Assembly (NCBI RefSeq): GCF_000372845.1 | Contig: NZ_KB889963.1 | Location: forward strand, 930,001 to 994,000 | Source: Methylocystis rosea SV97 | GTDB lineage: Bacteria > Pseudomonadota > Alphaproteobacteria > Rhizobiales > Beijerinckiaceae | DNA length: 64,000 nucleotides | Direction: 5' to 3' | Part shown: positions 43,334 to 52,356 of the stretch, piece after piece | Layout: each line of letters opens with the position of its first letter | Numbering within the stretch: the first letter of the stretch is position 1 | The notes under the pieces: generated by a model | What the model saw: the letters and a program-made list of their open reading frames with translations, nothing else | Databases searched by the model: none | Told to the model about the DNA's origin: nothing | Position numbers and translations under genes: made by a program

Positions 43334-44047
43334 TCACGCGTCCGGCGGACCCATGTCGTCGCCGCTCTTCTTCTTTTTCTTGTCGACCTTGGCCTGCGCA
43401 TAGGAGCCGGAGTTCTTCAGCGCGATCGGCTTCTGACCCTCGACATATTGCGAGATCCAAAACAAAGTGCGCTCGCGCGCCGATTGCGCGGCGGCTTCGT
43501 TGAAACTTTCCGCGGCATCGAAATTGAAGCCGTTGCGGGCTTCGGGATAGGAGAAGGCGCTTACGTCGGGTCGTTGGGCGCGGAATTGGACGATTTCTTC
43601 CATCGGCAACGACGGATCATTCTCAGGCAGGTGCAGCAGCGTCGGAATTTTCCGCTTCACCCAGCGTTCCTCTGAAATTCCGGCCGGATAATAGCTGATC
43701 GCACAGGCGACGTCGCTGAGGCTATTGGCCGAAACATAGGCGAGATAGCCGCCCCAATCATAGCCGACGATCGCCACCTTGCCGACGCCCTTGACGGCGT
43801 CGACAGTAGCCTGAATGTCCTGCAGGGCCGTCGTGACGGAAGGACCGTCGCTCTCGCCTTCCTGAGACGCAAGCGCTGGCGCGATCGCGACATAACCCTC
43901 AGCCGCGAAGCTTTCGACTTCCTTTTGCAGATGTGGCGTGACGCCGTAGACGTCCGGCAGCACAACGACGGCGCCCTTGGGAGCCTCAGTGGGTTCGGCT
44001 CGATAGGCGGAAAAACTGCGTCCGTCTCCGGAAGTAAGTTCGATCAT
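43334..44047 (-). CDS. Dienelactone hydrolase-like alpha/beta protein with altered catalytic triad
   Basis: 237 residues with the dienelactone hydrolase layout: VVVLPDVYGVTPH, GYVAIAPAL, VAIVGYDWGGYLAY, ENDPSLP, YPEARNGFNFD. The nucleophile elbow, GYC-x-GG in the family, is GYDWGG (Cys to Asp). The catalytic His (family AGHGF) is Asn in ARNGF. The third member, Asp in ENDP, remains. GYDWGG also resembles the Asp elbow of haloalkane dehalogenases and epoxide hydrolases, but these need the His. The C-terminus is a Lys-rich tail (DKKKKKSGDD). Confidence 0.8.
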   Translation of the reverse strand: MIELTSGDGRSFSAYRAEPTEAPKGAVVVLPDVYGVTPHLQKEVESFAAEGYVAIAPALASQEGESDGPSVTTALQDIQATVDAVKGVGKVAIVGYDWGGYLAYVSANSLSDVACAISYYPAGISEERWVKRKIPTLLHLPENDPSLPMEEIVQFRAQRPDVSAFSYPEARNGFNFDAAESFNEAAAQSARERTLFWISQYVEGQKPIALKNSGSYAQAKVDKKKKKSGDDMGPPDA

Positions 44048-44126
44048 GACGGCCTCGATGTGCAGGAAGATTACGGAAGCTCTCGAAGAGAGACGGCGGA
44101 ATCATCTCGCGCCTGCACATCCCATT

Positions 44127-44141
44127 GCGAATATCATGCCT
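44127..44141 (-). promoter_or_regulatory. Candidate sigma-54 promoter of the hydrolase-like gene
   Basis: Minus strand AGGCATGATATTCGC: GG and GC spaced correctly, -12 element TCGC. 80 bases before the ATG. Confidence 0.4.
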
Positions 44142-44187
44142 GCATGACGCGACGCATCGTTCAACGTTTAGGCAAGCGACTCTCGAC

Positions 44188-44574
44188 TTAGGAGTCGAAA
44201 AATCCCAGTTCCAGCTTGGCTTCGTCGCTCATCATGCTCTGATGCCACGGCGGATCGAACACGAGATTGATTTTTACGCTCGCGACTCCATCGACCGCGT
44301 CGACAGCCTTCTTCGTCATCCCGACCATTTCGCCGGCGACGGGGCAACCTGGCGCCGTCAACGTCATGTCGATGTCGATATCGCGTCGATCGATAACGTC
44401 GATGCGATAGATTAGTCCCAGATCGTATATGTTCACCGGAATTTCCGGGTCGAACACGGTCCGCAGCGCAAGGACGACTTCTTCATAGAGCGCTTGCGCC
44501 TCGGGCGAGGAATCGGTGCGGCCGCCGCGACTGTTCGGCTCCGAGACCTGTGTCATGTCGCTTCGTGGTTCCAT
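44188..44574 (-). CDS. DUF59/MIP18-family Fe-S assembly protein (SufT-like)
   Basis: 128 residues from the ATG at 44574, which follows AGGA by 7 bases; ATGs at 44589 and 44556 are possible. VFDPEIPVNIYDLGLIYRI and LTAPGCPVAGEM, then VKINLVFDPPWHQSMMSDEAK, form the DUF59 signature with its Cys. Such proteins help mature Fe-S enzymes. A consensus -24/-12 element lies 53 bases upstream, so it is likely part of the nif regulon. Confidence 0.92.
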   Translation of the reverse strand: MEPRSDMTQVSEPNSRGGRTDSSPEAQALYEEVVLALRTVFDPEIPVNIYDLGLIYRIDVIDRRDIDIDMTLTAPGCPVAGEMVGMTKKAVDAVDGVASVKINLVFDPPWHQSMMSDEAKLELGFFDS

Positions 44575-44626
44575 CTGAGTATCCTGCATGGCGAGAGTCG
44601 AATTCTCCACTGCTCGTAGTCGACCA

Positions 44627-44641
44627 GCAAGTAAGGCGCCA
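44627..44641 (-). promoter_or_regulatory. Sigma-54 promoter of the DUF59 gene
   Basis: Minus strand TGGCGCCTTACTTGC, followed by T. The NifA site at 44751 is 110 bases upstream. Confidence 0.75.
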
Positions 44642-44658
44642 TTCATCTTTGCTGAGGC

Positions 44659-44673
44659 TGGACTGAAATTTGC
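44659..44673 (+). promoter_or_regulatory. Sigma-54 promoter of the thioredoxin-like ferredoxin gene
   Basis: TGGACTGAAATTTGC, followed by A; correct spacing. 109 bases before the ATG at 44782, divergent from 44627-44641. Confidence 0.6.
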
Positions 44674-44750
44674 AATCATTCCACGTCCACGGTCCGCGGC
44701 GTCATGGTTGAGCGCCTTCGTTTACGAAGCGCATTTCTCACAGAGCGCCG

Positions 44751-44766
44751 TGTTACAATCCTCACA
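44751..44766. promoter_or_regulatory. NifA upstream activator site
   Basis: TGT-TACAATCCTC-ACA, exact TGT-N10-ACA. Positioned correctly for the leftward DUF59 promoter; it lies downstream of the rightward one. Confidence 0.55.
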
Positions 44767-44781
44767 AAGGCTCGGTACAGT

Positions 44782-45132
44782 ATGTCGGAAGCGCCTGAAG
44801 AAGAATTTGAGCTACCTCAACTTTACAAGCGACATGTCTTTGCTTGTTTCACGCAGCGGCCGCCGAACCATCCGCGCGGCAGCTGCGGCTCGCTCGGCGC
44901 GCAGCCGCTTTGGGATCGGCTCGGCAAGCGCGTCGAAGCGGACGGCGGCGGTGAGATCGGTTTCACCTCCGCGGGGTGCATGGGCTTTTGCTCGGCGGGG
45001 CCCCTGATGGTGGTTTACCCCGAGGGCGTCTGGTATCGGCCGACGACGGCCGAAGACATTGACGAGATTTACGACTCGCATCTCAAAGGCGGCAAACGCG
45101 TCGACCGCCTGGTGATGATCTTGTCGCGCTGA
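44782..45132 (+). CDS. Thioredoxin-like [2Fe-2S] ferredoxin
   Basis: 116 residues. The cluster Cys pattern of Shethna-I/NuoE-like ferredoxins is seen: HVFACFTQRP, GSCGSLGA, SAGCMGFCSAGP, then MVVYPEGVWY. These dimeric ferredoxins are nif-linked in several diazotrophs and may serve as electron carriers or protective proteins. Start MSEAPEEEFELP. Confidence 0.93.
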   Translation: MSEAPEEEFELPQLYKRHVFACFTQRPPNHPRGSCGSLGAQPLWDRLGKRVEADGGGEIGFTSAGCMGFCSAGPLMVVYPEGVWYRPTTAEDIDEIYDSHLKGGKRVDRLVMILSR

Positions 45133-45146
45133 GCATTGCCGAGCAT

Positions 45147-45587
45147 TCAAGACACCGCGCTGGAGGCCGCGAGCAACTCGCGCGCCTCCGCGTGGATGCG
45201 TCCCACCATCGACTTGAAACCGTTGGAGCGCTGCGGCGTCAGATGTTCGCGTAGGCCAAGACGCTCGAATAGCGCGACAGGATCCGCCTTCAAGATTTCC
45301 GCGCCGGTCTTGCCGGAGCAGAGCGCCAGCAAGATTGCAACGAGGCCGCGGACAATATGCGCGTCGCTGTCGCCGCGGATCATCAACGCCGGTTCGCCGC
45401 CGTTAGCGTCGGAAATCGTCGTCGCCAGCCAGACTTGGCTGGCGCAGCCCGAGACTTTATTCTGATCGTTCTTCAACGCATCGGGAAGCGGCTCGAGCAT
45501 TTTGCCGAGCTCGATGACATAGCGGTAGCGGTCCTCCCAATCGTCGAGCAGGGAGAAATTTTCGATGATGTCGTCGATCGTCGTCAT
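45147..45587 (-). CDS. sufE: SufE sulfur-transfer protein
   Basis: 146 residues. LLDDWEDRYRYVIELGKML and KVSGCASQVWL with the sulfur-accepting Cys identify SufE. It would pass sulfur from a cysteine desulfurase to SufB. It overlaps the ankyrin gene by 4 bases, so it is translated with it, and forms an operon with the pseudo-receiver upstream. sufBCD lies 31 kb away. Confidence 0.95.
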   Translation of the reverse strand: MTTIDDIIENFSLLDDWEDRYRYVIELGKMLEPLPDALKNDQNKVSGCASQVWLATTISDANGGEPALMIRGDSDAHIVRGLVAILLALCSGKTGAEILKADPVALFERLGLREHLTPQRSNGFKSMVGRIHAEARELLAASSAVS

Positions 45588-46054
45588 GTTTCGACCATTC
45601 CTTCAGCTTTGAGCCGCTCGCGGCGCTGGCGCGACGCGACGCGCAAGACTTGGAGGCATTCGACGTTAGACGCCAGATCAAGCGCCGAAAATCCATCGAC
45701 GTTCTCTTCCAGGGGATCTGCGCCAAGCGCCAGCAAGAGCGTCACGACCGCAGTCTTGCCCGCCGACGCCGCATAGATCAGCGCCGTCGAGCCGTCGGGA
45801 TTGCGATGGTGAAGGTTGGCCCCGGCGGCGGAGAGCAAGTCGATGGCCTCCACGCTGTCCTGCTTGCACGCCAACCAAACCGCGTTGTTGCCGTCGCGCG
45901 TCAGGGCGTCGAGATCCCCGCCCTCAGCAATGATTTCGCGCAACGCCTCGACGTTCGCCTCTGCCGCCGCTCGAAGAAGCGGCGTGAGGCCGTCGGCGCC
46001 GACGGCGGTCACGCCTTTCGCCGGAAAGCCTTGCGTCGTCAACCATTGCGTCAA
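45584..46054 (-). CDS. Ankyrin-repeat protein
   Basis: 156 residues from a TTG at 46054; the frame is open up to the stop of the receiver gene but has no ATG, so the start is uncertain. Four ankyrin repeats are visible: DGLTPLLRAAAEANVEAL, DGNNAVWLACKQDSVEAI, DGSTALIYAASAGKTAVV, DGFSALDLASNVECLQVL. A protein-interaction scaffold, coupled to sufE. Confidence 0.85.
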   Translation of the reverse strand: MTQWLTTQGFPAKGVTAVGADGLTPLLRAAAEANVEALREIIAEGGDLDALTRDGNNAVWLACKQDSVEAIDLLSAAGANLHHRNPDGSTALIYAASAGKTAVVTLLLALGADPLEENVDGFSALDLASNVECLQVLRVASRQRRERLKAEGMVET

Positions 46055-46113
46055 CTGCGGGGTGATGCCGTCGCTCCATCGCAGCGCCGACGAGACGTCG
46101 GCGTTTATTGAAT

Positions 46114-46545
46114 TTAAAGTAGCCCCAACTGCACGAGCGGCTTGGCGCCGCCGCGCCCGAGGACAGTGTCAACCTTCTGCCGCACATTCTCGATCTTCAG
46201 CGGTTTCACTAATATTCCATGCGCGCCGTGTTTCATGGCGTCGACCGCGAGCGCCTCGTCGGCTTTATCGCAGACGATTAATATGCGCACGCCGGCGAAA
46301 CGCTCCGCCAATTCCTTAAGGACCGAGACGCCATTGCTCTTTAGAAAAGAAGCCCCGAGCAGAACGACATCGGGCTTCAGCCAGCCGACGCCCTTTTCAT
46401 AGGCTTCTTGGATGCTGGCGATTTCATGGGTCTCGATCTCGTCGTGCAGCATGAACTGGAGCGCGGCGCGCACGATCTCGTCTTCGTCGAGGACGAACAC
46501 CCGCCGTTGATCGACCGCCTTCGCGGTTTCGACGCCAATCTGCAT
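46114..46545 (-). CDS. Response-regulator receiver domain lacking the phospho-acceptor Asp
   Basis: 143 residues from MQIGVETAKA, preceded by AAAGGAG. The single domain is a CheY fold: VFVLDEDEIVRAAL (acidic pair), PDVVLLGASFLKSNGVSVL, RILIVCDKADEALAVDAM, GILVKPL with the conserved Lys. The phosphorylation site, Asp in family DLVLLD, is Gly here (VVLLG). The Thr/Ser switch residue is also changed (VCDK). So it is a pseudo-receiver. It heads the operon with ankyrin and sufE, behind a sigma-54 promoter that shares a NifA site with nifH2. Confidence 0.85.
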   Translation of the reverse strand: MQIGVETAKAVDQRRVFVLDEDEIVRAALQFMLHDEIETHEIASIQEAYEKGVGWLKPDVVLLGASFLKSNGVSVLKELAERFAGVRILIVCDKADEALAVDAMKHGAHGILVKPLKIENVRQKVDTVLGRGGAKPLVQLGLL

Positions 46546-46593
46546 CCCTGCTCCTTTCGAATACGCCGCTAAATGCCGTGCGGATATAATGAA

Positions 46594-46608
46594 GCAAGCT
46601 CTGTTCCA
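46594..46608 (-). promoter_or_regulatory. Sigma-54 promoter of the receiver-ankyrin-sufE operon
   Basis: Minus strand TGGAACAGAGCTTGC, followed by T; 49 bases before the receiver ATG. Confidence 0.65.
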
Positions 46609-46636
46609 AATGTCGGGGATCAACGACGGCGTGCGA

Positions 46637-46652
46637 TGTTCTGTTCACAACA
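46637..46652. promoter_or_regulatory. NifA upstream activator site shared by two divergent promoters
   Basis: TGT-TCTGTTCACA-ACA, exact TGT-N10-ACA, about 30 bases from the leftward -24 and 105 bases from the nifH2 -24. Confidence 0.7.
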
Positions 46653-46756
46653 AATGTCGTGACTGTCGGCTTCCCTCACATAAGCGGCCGATGTGGGCTG
46701 CGCTCATCGATTGATCAAATCACAAGAAAACAATCGACTAGCAACAATTGCCGCAC

Positions 46757-46771
46757 TGGCATGACGGTTGC
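46757..46771 (+). promoter_or_regulatory. Sigma-54 promoter of nifH copy 2
   Basis: TGGCATGACGGTTGC, consensus; 148 bases before the ATG. The 373-base gap 46546-46918 otherwise carries only the leftward promoter and the NifA site. Confidence 0.85.
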
Positions 46772-46798
46772 TAACAGTTGAGCGCGAGTGAGGGCTGA

Positions 46799-47850
<1,052 letters not shown>

Positions 47851-47878
47851 CGTTATGTTGTCAGCGGAGCGTGACGTG

Positions 47879-48580
47879 ATGGTGCACGCCTTCCCCAATA
47901 TCGAGAGCGGCGGCGCCGTATCCACGGCGACGGAGAACGGGCCAGGCGTTCGTGACGCTGAGAGCGCCTATCGCGAGCTGACTGGCGTTTTGCCCGAAGC
48001 GGCGAATATCGACGCCGATGCGCATTTCGACCGCCACGTTCTGGCGTCGATCCTCGCCTTAGCGTCGAGCGAGGGCGGAAGTCTCGCGGCGCAAGCCGGT
48101 CTGACGGACACTGAACTCGGTGATCTCTTTTCTCACTACTTCGCTGCGCGAAGCATCGAATCCTCCGGCGACCGCGAGACGAGTCTCGTCGACGCGGACG
48201 AAATAGAAATCGTGCGGGATCTCCTTCTCGAGAATCGCTCCAGCGATGGCGAATTAGGACGCTGGCTCGCCGCCATGATCGCGCGCCGCGCCATGGAACC
48301 CAACCATCTGTGGGAGGACCTCGGTCTTCGCGACAGATCCGAATTGACGCGGCTAATCGCGCGCCATTTCGCGCCGCTCGCCCGACGCAACGACAAGAAC
48401 ATGCGCTGGAAGCGGTTCATCTACCGCATGATGTGCGAGAACGACGGTTTCGTCATGTGCAGCACGCCCGTGTGCTCGAACTGCGCCGATTACGCGCTCT
48501 GCTATGGCGCGGAAACCGGGACGAGCCGCGTCGCATCGGCGGCGCAAGCGCCCGCGACGCCCGCCGAACAGACAGTGTAA
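47879..48580 (+). CDS. nifQ: NifQ, molybdenum donor for FeMo-co
   Basis: 233 residues from the ATG at 47879, which has GGAG 9 bases upstream (an ATG at 47855 is possible). The C-terminal MRWKRFIYRMMCENDGFVMC leads into CSTPVCSNCADYALC, the CX4CX2CX5C motif that binds the Mo-Fe-S cluster. NifQ delivers Mo to NifEN. Lies behind nifH copy 2 and probably shares its transcript. Confidence 0.95.
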   Translation: MVHAFPNIESGGAVSTATENGPGVRDAESAYRELTGVLPEAANIDADAHFDRHVLASILALASSEGGSLAAQAGLTDTELGDLFSHYFAARSIESSGDRETSLVDADEIEIVRDLLLENRSSDGELGRWLAAMIARRAMEPNHLWEDLGLRDRSELTRLIARHFAPLARRNDKNMRWKRFIYRMMCENDGFVMCSTPVCSNCADYALCYGAETGTSRVASAAQAPATPAEQTV

Positions 48581-48598
48581 GTTCATTCGAACAACTTT

Positions 48599-48614
48599 TG
48601 TCGAGTTTTCGACA
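48599..48614. promoter_or_regulatory. NifA upstream activator site of the iscA-nifV-fix operon
   Basis: TGT-CGAGTTTTCG-ACA inside the longer palindrome TTGTCGAGTTTTCGACAA; 49 bases before the -24 element. Confidence 0.75.
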
Positions 48615-48662
48615 ATCTCACAATTTGCTGGTCGGACTGGCGGTTTTTGCCCGCACTGGGGA

Positions 48663-48677
48663 TGGCATGTCGATTGC
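48663..48677 (+). promoter_or_regulatory. Sigma-54 promoter of the iscA-nifV-cysE-nifW-fixABCX operon
   Basis: TGGCATGTCGATTGC, consensus, followed by T; 41 bases before the iscA-like ATG. Confidence 0.85.
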
Positions 48678-48717
48678 TTGATACAGGCATAGGCAAGTTC
48701 ATCTCGGAGGCTCCAGT

Positions 48718-49038
48718 ATGATCACGGTCTCGCAGGCAGCCGTCGCCGCGGTAAAGGATGCGATGGCGCGGGCCTCTCAACGAGAGGGTGGTCTGCGCAT
48801 TCTGGTCAAGGAAGGCGGCTGCGCCGGCTACGAGTATGTCGTCGATCTCGATCCGCAGCAGAAAAACGACGACATCGTCGTCGAGGCGGACGGCATACGC
48901 GTGCTGATTGATCCGGCCTCGCGTCCGCGCCTTGAAGGCATGACGCTCGGCTTTCGCCAGGATCTCGCCGGATCCGGATTCACCTTTGAGAATCCCAACG
49001 CAAGCTCCACCTGCGGCTGTCAAAAATCCTTCAACTGA
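48718..49038 (+). CDS. IscA/HesB-family A-type Fe-S carrier (third copy)
   Basis: 106 residues. VKEGGCAGYEYVVDLD and the C-terminal SSTCGCQKSFN supply the three ligand cysteines. Closely similar to the protein at 33346. First gene of the nifV-cysE-nifW-fix operon. GGAG precedes the ATG. Confidence 0.93.
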   Translation: MITVSQAAVAAVKDAMARASQREGGLRILVKEGGCAGYEYVVDLDPQQKNDDIVVEADGIRVLIDPASRPRLEGMTLGFRQDLAGSGFTFENPNASSTCGCQKSFN

Positions 49039-49121
49039 AGGAGAGCCCGGATGTGTGAAGCGTTTGTGCGGTTGTTCCTTGGTTGCATGGAAGCGGGCGC
49101 CTCGAGCGTTCGTATGAGTCG

Positions 49122-50321
49122 ATGACGACATATGCGCCCCGAAAGAGTTCGCTTCCTCCCGTCGCTTCGCTGACGCAAAGAGCGCTGGATGTGGTGTTGA
49201 ACGACACCACGCTTCGGGACGGCGAACAGGCCCCGGGCGTCGCTTTCACCTGCGAAGAAAAACTCGAAATCGCACGCGCCTTGGCGCGCGCCGGCGTTAC
49301 TGAACTCGAGGCCGGAACGCCGGCGATGGGCGGCGTGGAGATCGCGATGATTCGAGCGATCGTCGACGTCCAATTGCCGTTGCGCGCGATCGCCTGGTGC
49401 CGGATGCGCGTCGAGGACGTCGATGCGGCGCTGGCGTCGGGCGTCTCCATGGTCAATCTCTCTGTGCCCGTCTCCGAGACTCAAATCAGAGCGAAATTGC
49501 GCGGCGGGCGCGCCCAGGCGCTGGAGATGACGCGGCGCGTCGTCGCTTACGCGCGCGACAAGGGTCTCGACGTCGCGGTCGGCGGCGAAGACTCTTCGCG
49601 GGCCGAACCCGAATTCCTGATGGAGACGATGGCGGTCGCGCAAGCCGCCGGCGCTCGCCGATTCCGGGTCGCCGATACGTTGAGCGTGCTTGATCCTTTC
49701 GCCGCGTTCGATCTGATCGCTAAACTGCGCGCGCAGAGCGATCTCGAAATCGAAATCCACTGTCACGACGATCTGGGCCTCGCCACCGCCAATACCCTGG
49801 CGGGCATCAAGGCAGGCGCGACGCATGCTTCGGTCACCGTGATGGGTCTCGGAGAGCGCGCCGGCAATGCGCCGCTCGAAGAAGTCGCGGTGGCGGCGCG
49901 TCAGTTGCACGGATATGAAACCGGCATTGTGCTCACCGAATTGCGGAACGTCGCGGCGCTCGTCTCCGCAGCGGCGCGCCGGCCGATCCCGCTCAACAAA
50001 TCCATCGTCGGCGAGCACGTCTTCACACATGAATCCGGCATTCACGTCGACGGTCTGCTCAAGGACCCGCGTACCTATGAAGCCTTCGATCCGAGCATGC
50101 TCGGCCGCGCGCATGAGATCGTGATCGGCAAACATTCCGGTTCAGCGGCCGTCACCGCGATGCTGCGGCGACTGGATCTGTCGGTCAGCGTCGAGGAGCT
50201 CGGCGAGATCGTCTCCTGCGTGCGCGCACATGCGCTTGATCACAAGGGACCGGTCAGCGGCGAAGCCTTGACTTCGATCTGGCGCAATGTCTGCGCGAGC
50301 ACTCATGCGAGAGGCATGTGA
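49122..50321 (+). CDS. nifV: Homocitrate synthase NifV
   Basis: 399 residues from the ATG at 49122. The LeuA/HCS signature [17 protein letters not shown] and the metal motif [14 protein letters not shown], plus [12 protein letters not shown], are intact. It condenses acetyl-CoA with 2-oxoglutarate to homocitrate, the organic ligand of FeMo-co. Its stop overlaps the GTG of cysE. Confidence 0.97.
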   Translation: MTTYAPRKSSLPPVASLTQRALDVVLNDTTLRDGEQAPGVAFTCEEKLEIARALARAGVTELEAGTPAMGGVEIAMIRAIVDVQLPLRAIAWCRMRVEDVDAALASGVSMVNLSVPVSETQIRAKLRGGRAQALEMTRRVVAYARDKGLDVAVGGEDSSRAEPEFLMETMAVAQAAGARRFRVADTLSVLDPFAAFDLIAKLRAQSDLEIEIHCHDDLGLATANTLAGIKAGATHASVTVMGLGERAGNAPLEEVAVAARQLHGYETGIVLTELRNVAALVSAAARRPIPLNKSIVGEHVFTHESGIHVDGLLKDPRTYEAFDPSMLGRAHEIVIGKHSGSAAVTAMLRRLDLSVSVEELGEIVSCVRAHALDHKGPVSGEALTSIWRNVCASTHARGM

Positions 50322-51124
50322 GCGTCATGCTCGAACGAGTCGCCACGATGACGAACCAGGCAGCGCAGCCCAAGGCAGCGACTGCGGCGCCTGCGCCGAC
50401 GCGGTTGCAACTGATCCGCGAGGATCTGGCGTGCGTGGCGACGCGCGATCCCGCCGCCCGCGGACGTTTCGAGACGCTGCTGACATATCCCGGGCTGCAC
50501 GCCGTCATCTGGCACCGCCTCGCCAATTGGCTGTGGATCAGTGATCATCGCTTCTGGGCGCGCCTGCTCTCCTGGTTCGCGCGCTTTCTGACCAATGTGG
50601 ACATTCATCCCGGCGCGACGATTGGCCGACGCTTTTTTATCGACCATGGCGCCGGCGTCGTCATCGGCGAGACGGCGGTCGTCGGCGACGACGTGACGCT
50701 CTATCACGGCGTGACGCTCGGCGGCGTCTCCTGGTCGCCGGGCAAGCGCCATCCGACTCTCGAGGACGAAGTCATCGTCGGCGCCGGCGCAAAGATTCTC
50801 GGTCCGATCACGATCGGCCGCAATGCGCGTGTCGGCGCCAATTCCGTCGTGATCGAAAGTGTGATGCGCGACGCGACGGTGGTCGGAATCCCGGCGAAGA
50901 TCGTGCACCGCGACGTCGGCCGTTGCACATTCGATGGCCGCATCAACCTCAATCACCATCTGATGCCGGATCCGGTCGGTGAGGCATTCTCGGTCCTGCT
51001 CGATCGCGTCGAGTTCTTGGAGACGCGCGTATCGCATCTGCAAAGGCGTCTGCGGGAACGACAATCGACCATCAAGGCCCCTGATGGCGCCGCGCCAAAG
51101 GCGGAGCCGGCGGAAATCACATGA
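50318..51124 (+). CDS. cysE: Serine O-acetyltransferase CysE
   Basis: 268 residues from a GTG that overlaps the nifV stop; ATGs at 50327 and 50348 are alternatives. The hexapeptide beta-helix is clear: [42 protein letters not shown], then VGANSVV and VVGIPAKIV. It makes O-acetylserine for cysteine, the sulfur source for NifS. Nif-linked cysE is common in alphaproteobacteria and Azotobacter. Confidence 0.95.
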   Translation: MSVMLERVATMTNQAAQPKAATAAPAPTRLQLIREDLACVATRDPAARGRFETLLTYPGLHAVIWHRLANWLWISDHRFWARLLSWFARFLTNVDIHPGATIGRRFFIDHGAGVVIGETAVVGDDVTLYHGVTLGGVSWSPGKRHPTLEDEVIVGAGAKILGPITIGRNARVGANSVVIESVMRDATVVGIPAKIVHRDVGRCTFDGRINLNHHLMPDPVGEAFSVLLDRVEFLETRVSHLQRRLRERQSTIKAPDGAAPKAEPAEIT

Positions 51125-51135
51125 AGGAGACCAAA

Positions 51136-51462
51136 ATGTCGGAGCCCGCCGTTCTGGAGCAATTGAAAAAGGCGTCCTGCGCCGAAGAGTTCTTCTCGCT
51201 GCTTGGCGTCGAATATGATCCGAAAGTGGTCAATGTCGCGCGCCTGCATATTCTGCGGCGCATGGGACAATATCTCTTCAGCGAGGATCTAGCCGAGCTG
51301 GACGACGCGGCGGTGACTGAGCGCTGCAAGGATTTTTTGGAGCGCGCCTATCAAGACTTCCTGAAATCGACGCCGATCGACGAGCGCCTGTTCAAAGTTC
51401 ACAAAGACGCCGTCAAGCCGGCGGCGCCGCCGTCATTGGTGCAGCTCAACGTTCTGAAGTGA
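51136..51462 (+). CDS. nifW: NifW
   Basis: 108 residues from the ATG after GAAGGAG (five codons inside the longer frame). FFSLLGVEYDPKVVNVARLHILRRMGQ and the ERAYQDFLKST block are the NifW/NifO pattern. It binds and protects apo-MoFe protein against oxygen damage. Sits between cysE and fixA. Confidence 0.95.
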   Translation: MSEPAVLEQLKKASCAEEFFSLLGVEYDPKVVNVARLHILRRMGQYLFSEDLAELDDAAVTERCKDFLERAYQDFLKSTPIDERLFKVHKDAVKPAAPPSLVQLNVLK

Positions 51463-51491
51463 ACGCTTAAGGATCAACGGGGACAACTCGA

Positions 51492-52334
51492 ATGCATATC
51501 GTCGTCTGCATGAAGCAAGTGCCCGACTCGGCGCAGATCCGCGTTCACCCGGTGACCAACACGATCATGCGCCAGGGCGTTCCGACGATCATCAATCCAT
51601 ATGATCTGTTCGCGATCGAAGAAGCGTTGCGGCTGCGCCAAAAATTCGGCGGCGCGGTCACCATCCTCACCATGGGTCCGCCTTCCGCCGAGGACAGTCT
51701 GCGCAAGGCGCTGACCTTTGGCGCCGATCGCGCGGTGCTGTTGACCGACCGCTTCTTCGCCGGCGCCGACACGCTCGCGACGACATATGCGCTGGCGACG
51801 GCGATCCGCAAGATCGGCGTGGAGTTTGGTCCGCCTCACGTCGTCTTCACCGGCAAGCAGACGATCGACGGCGACACCGCGCAGGTCGGCCCCGGCGTCG
51901 CCAAGCGGCTCGGGCTGATGCAGCTCACTTATGTCTCGCATATCGACAACGTCGACCTTGAGGCGGGAACGATCGACGTCGAGCGGCGCAGCGAAGGCGG
52001 CGTTCAGAAACTGCGCAGTAAGATGCCCTGCCTGATTTCCGTCCTCGAAGGCGTCAACGAGATGCGCATTGGTTCGCTGAGCGACGCGTTGGCGGCGGCG
52101 CGCGCGACGATCATCAAATGGAGCGCGCAGGACGCCGGCGTCGAGGACATCACCAAATGCGGACTGCGCGGTTCGCCGACGATCGTCAAGCGCGTCTTCG
52201 CGCCGAAGCCGCGTGCGGAAAAGGCCCAGTTCATTGAACTCGGCGACAAGCCGGGGGACGCCTTCGTCGACGAATTGTTCAAGCGCCGGCCGAAACTGGA
52301 ATCCGAGCTCGAACAATTGACGCGCGGTTATTGA
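51492..52334 (+). CDS. fixA: FixA, electron-transfer flavoprotein beta-like subunit
   Basis: 280 residues. [17 protein letters not shown] and [25 protein letters not shown] identify FixA (ETF beta). FixABCX bifurcates electrons from NADH to quinone and to low-potential ferredoxin, which supplies nitrogenase in aerobic and phototrophic alphaproteobacteria. Confidence 0.97.
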   Translation: MHIVVCMKQVPDSAQIRVHPVTNTIMRQGVPTIINPYDLFAIEEALRLRQKFGGAVTILTMGPPSAEDSLRKALTFGADRAVLLTDRFFAGADTLATTYALATAIRKIGVEFGPPHVVFTGKQTIDGDTAQVGPGVAKRLGLMQLTYVSHIDNVDLEAGTIDVERRSEGGVQKLRSKMPCLISVLEGVNEMRIGSLSDALAAARATIIKWSAQDAGVEDITKCGLRGSPTIVKRVFAPKPRAEKAQFIELGDKPGDAFVDELFKRRPKLESELEQLTRGY

Positions 52335-52356
52335 TCTTGAAACAGGAGCGCGACAC

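Noticed and set aside
43209-43403. 64-codon plus-strand frame with GGAGG before its ATG
   Set aside because: It overlaps the 3' end of the dienelactone hydrolase-like gene, is low-complexity (Phe/Ser/Arg) and has no family features.
48543-48600. TGT-N12-ACA at the nifQ stop (TGTAAGTTCATTCGAACA) as an activator site
   Set aside because: Spacer is 12 rather than 10; an exact site lies nearby at 48599.
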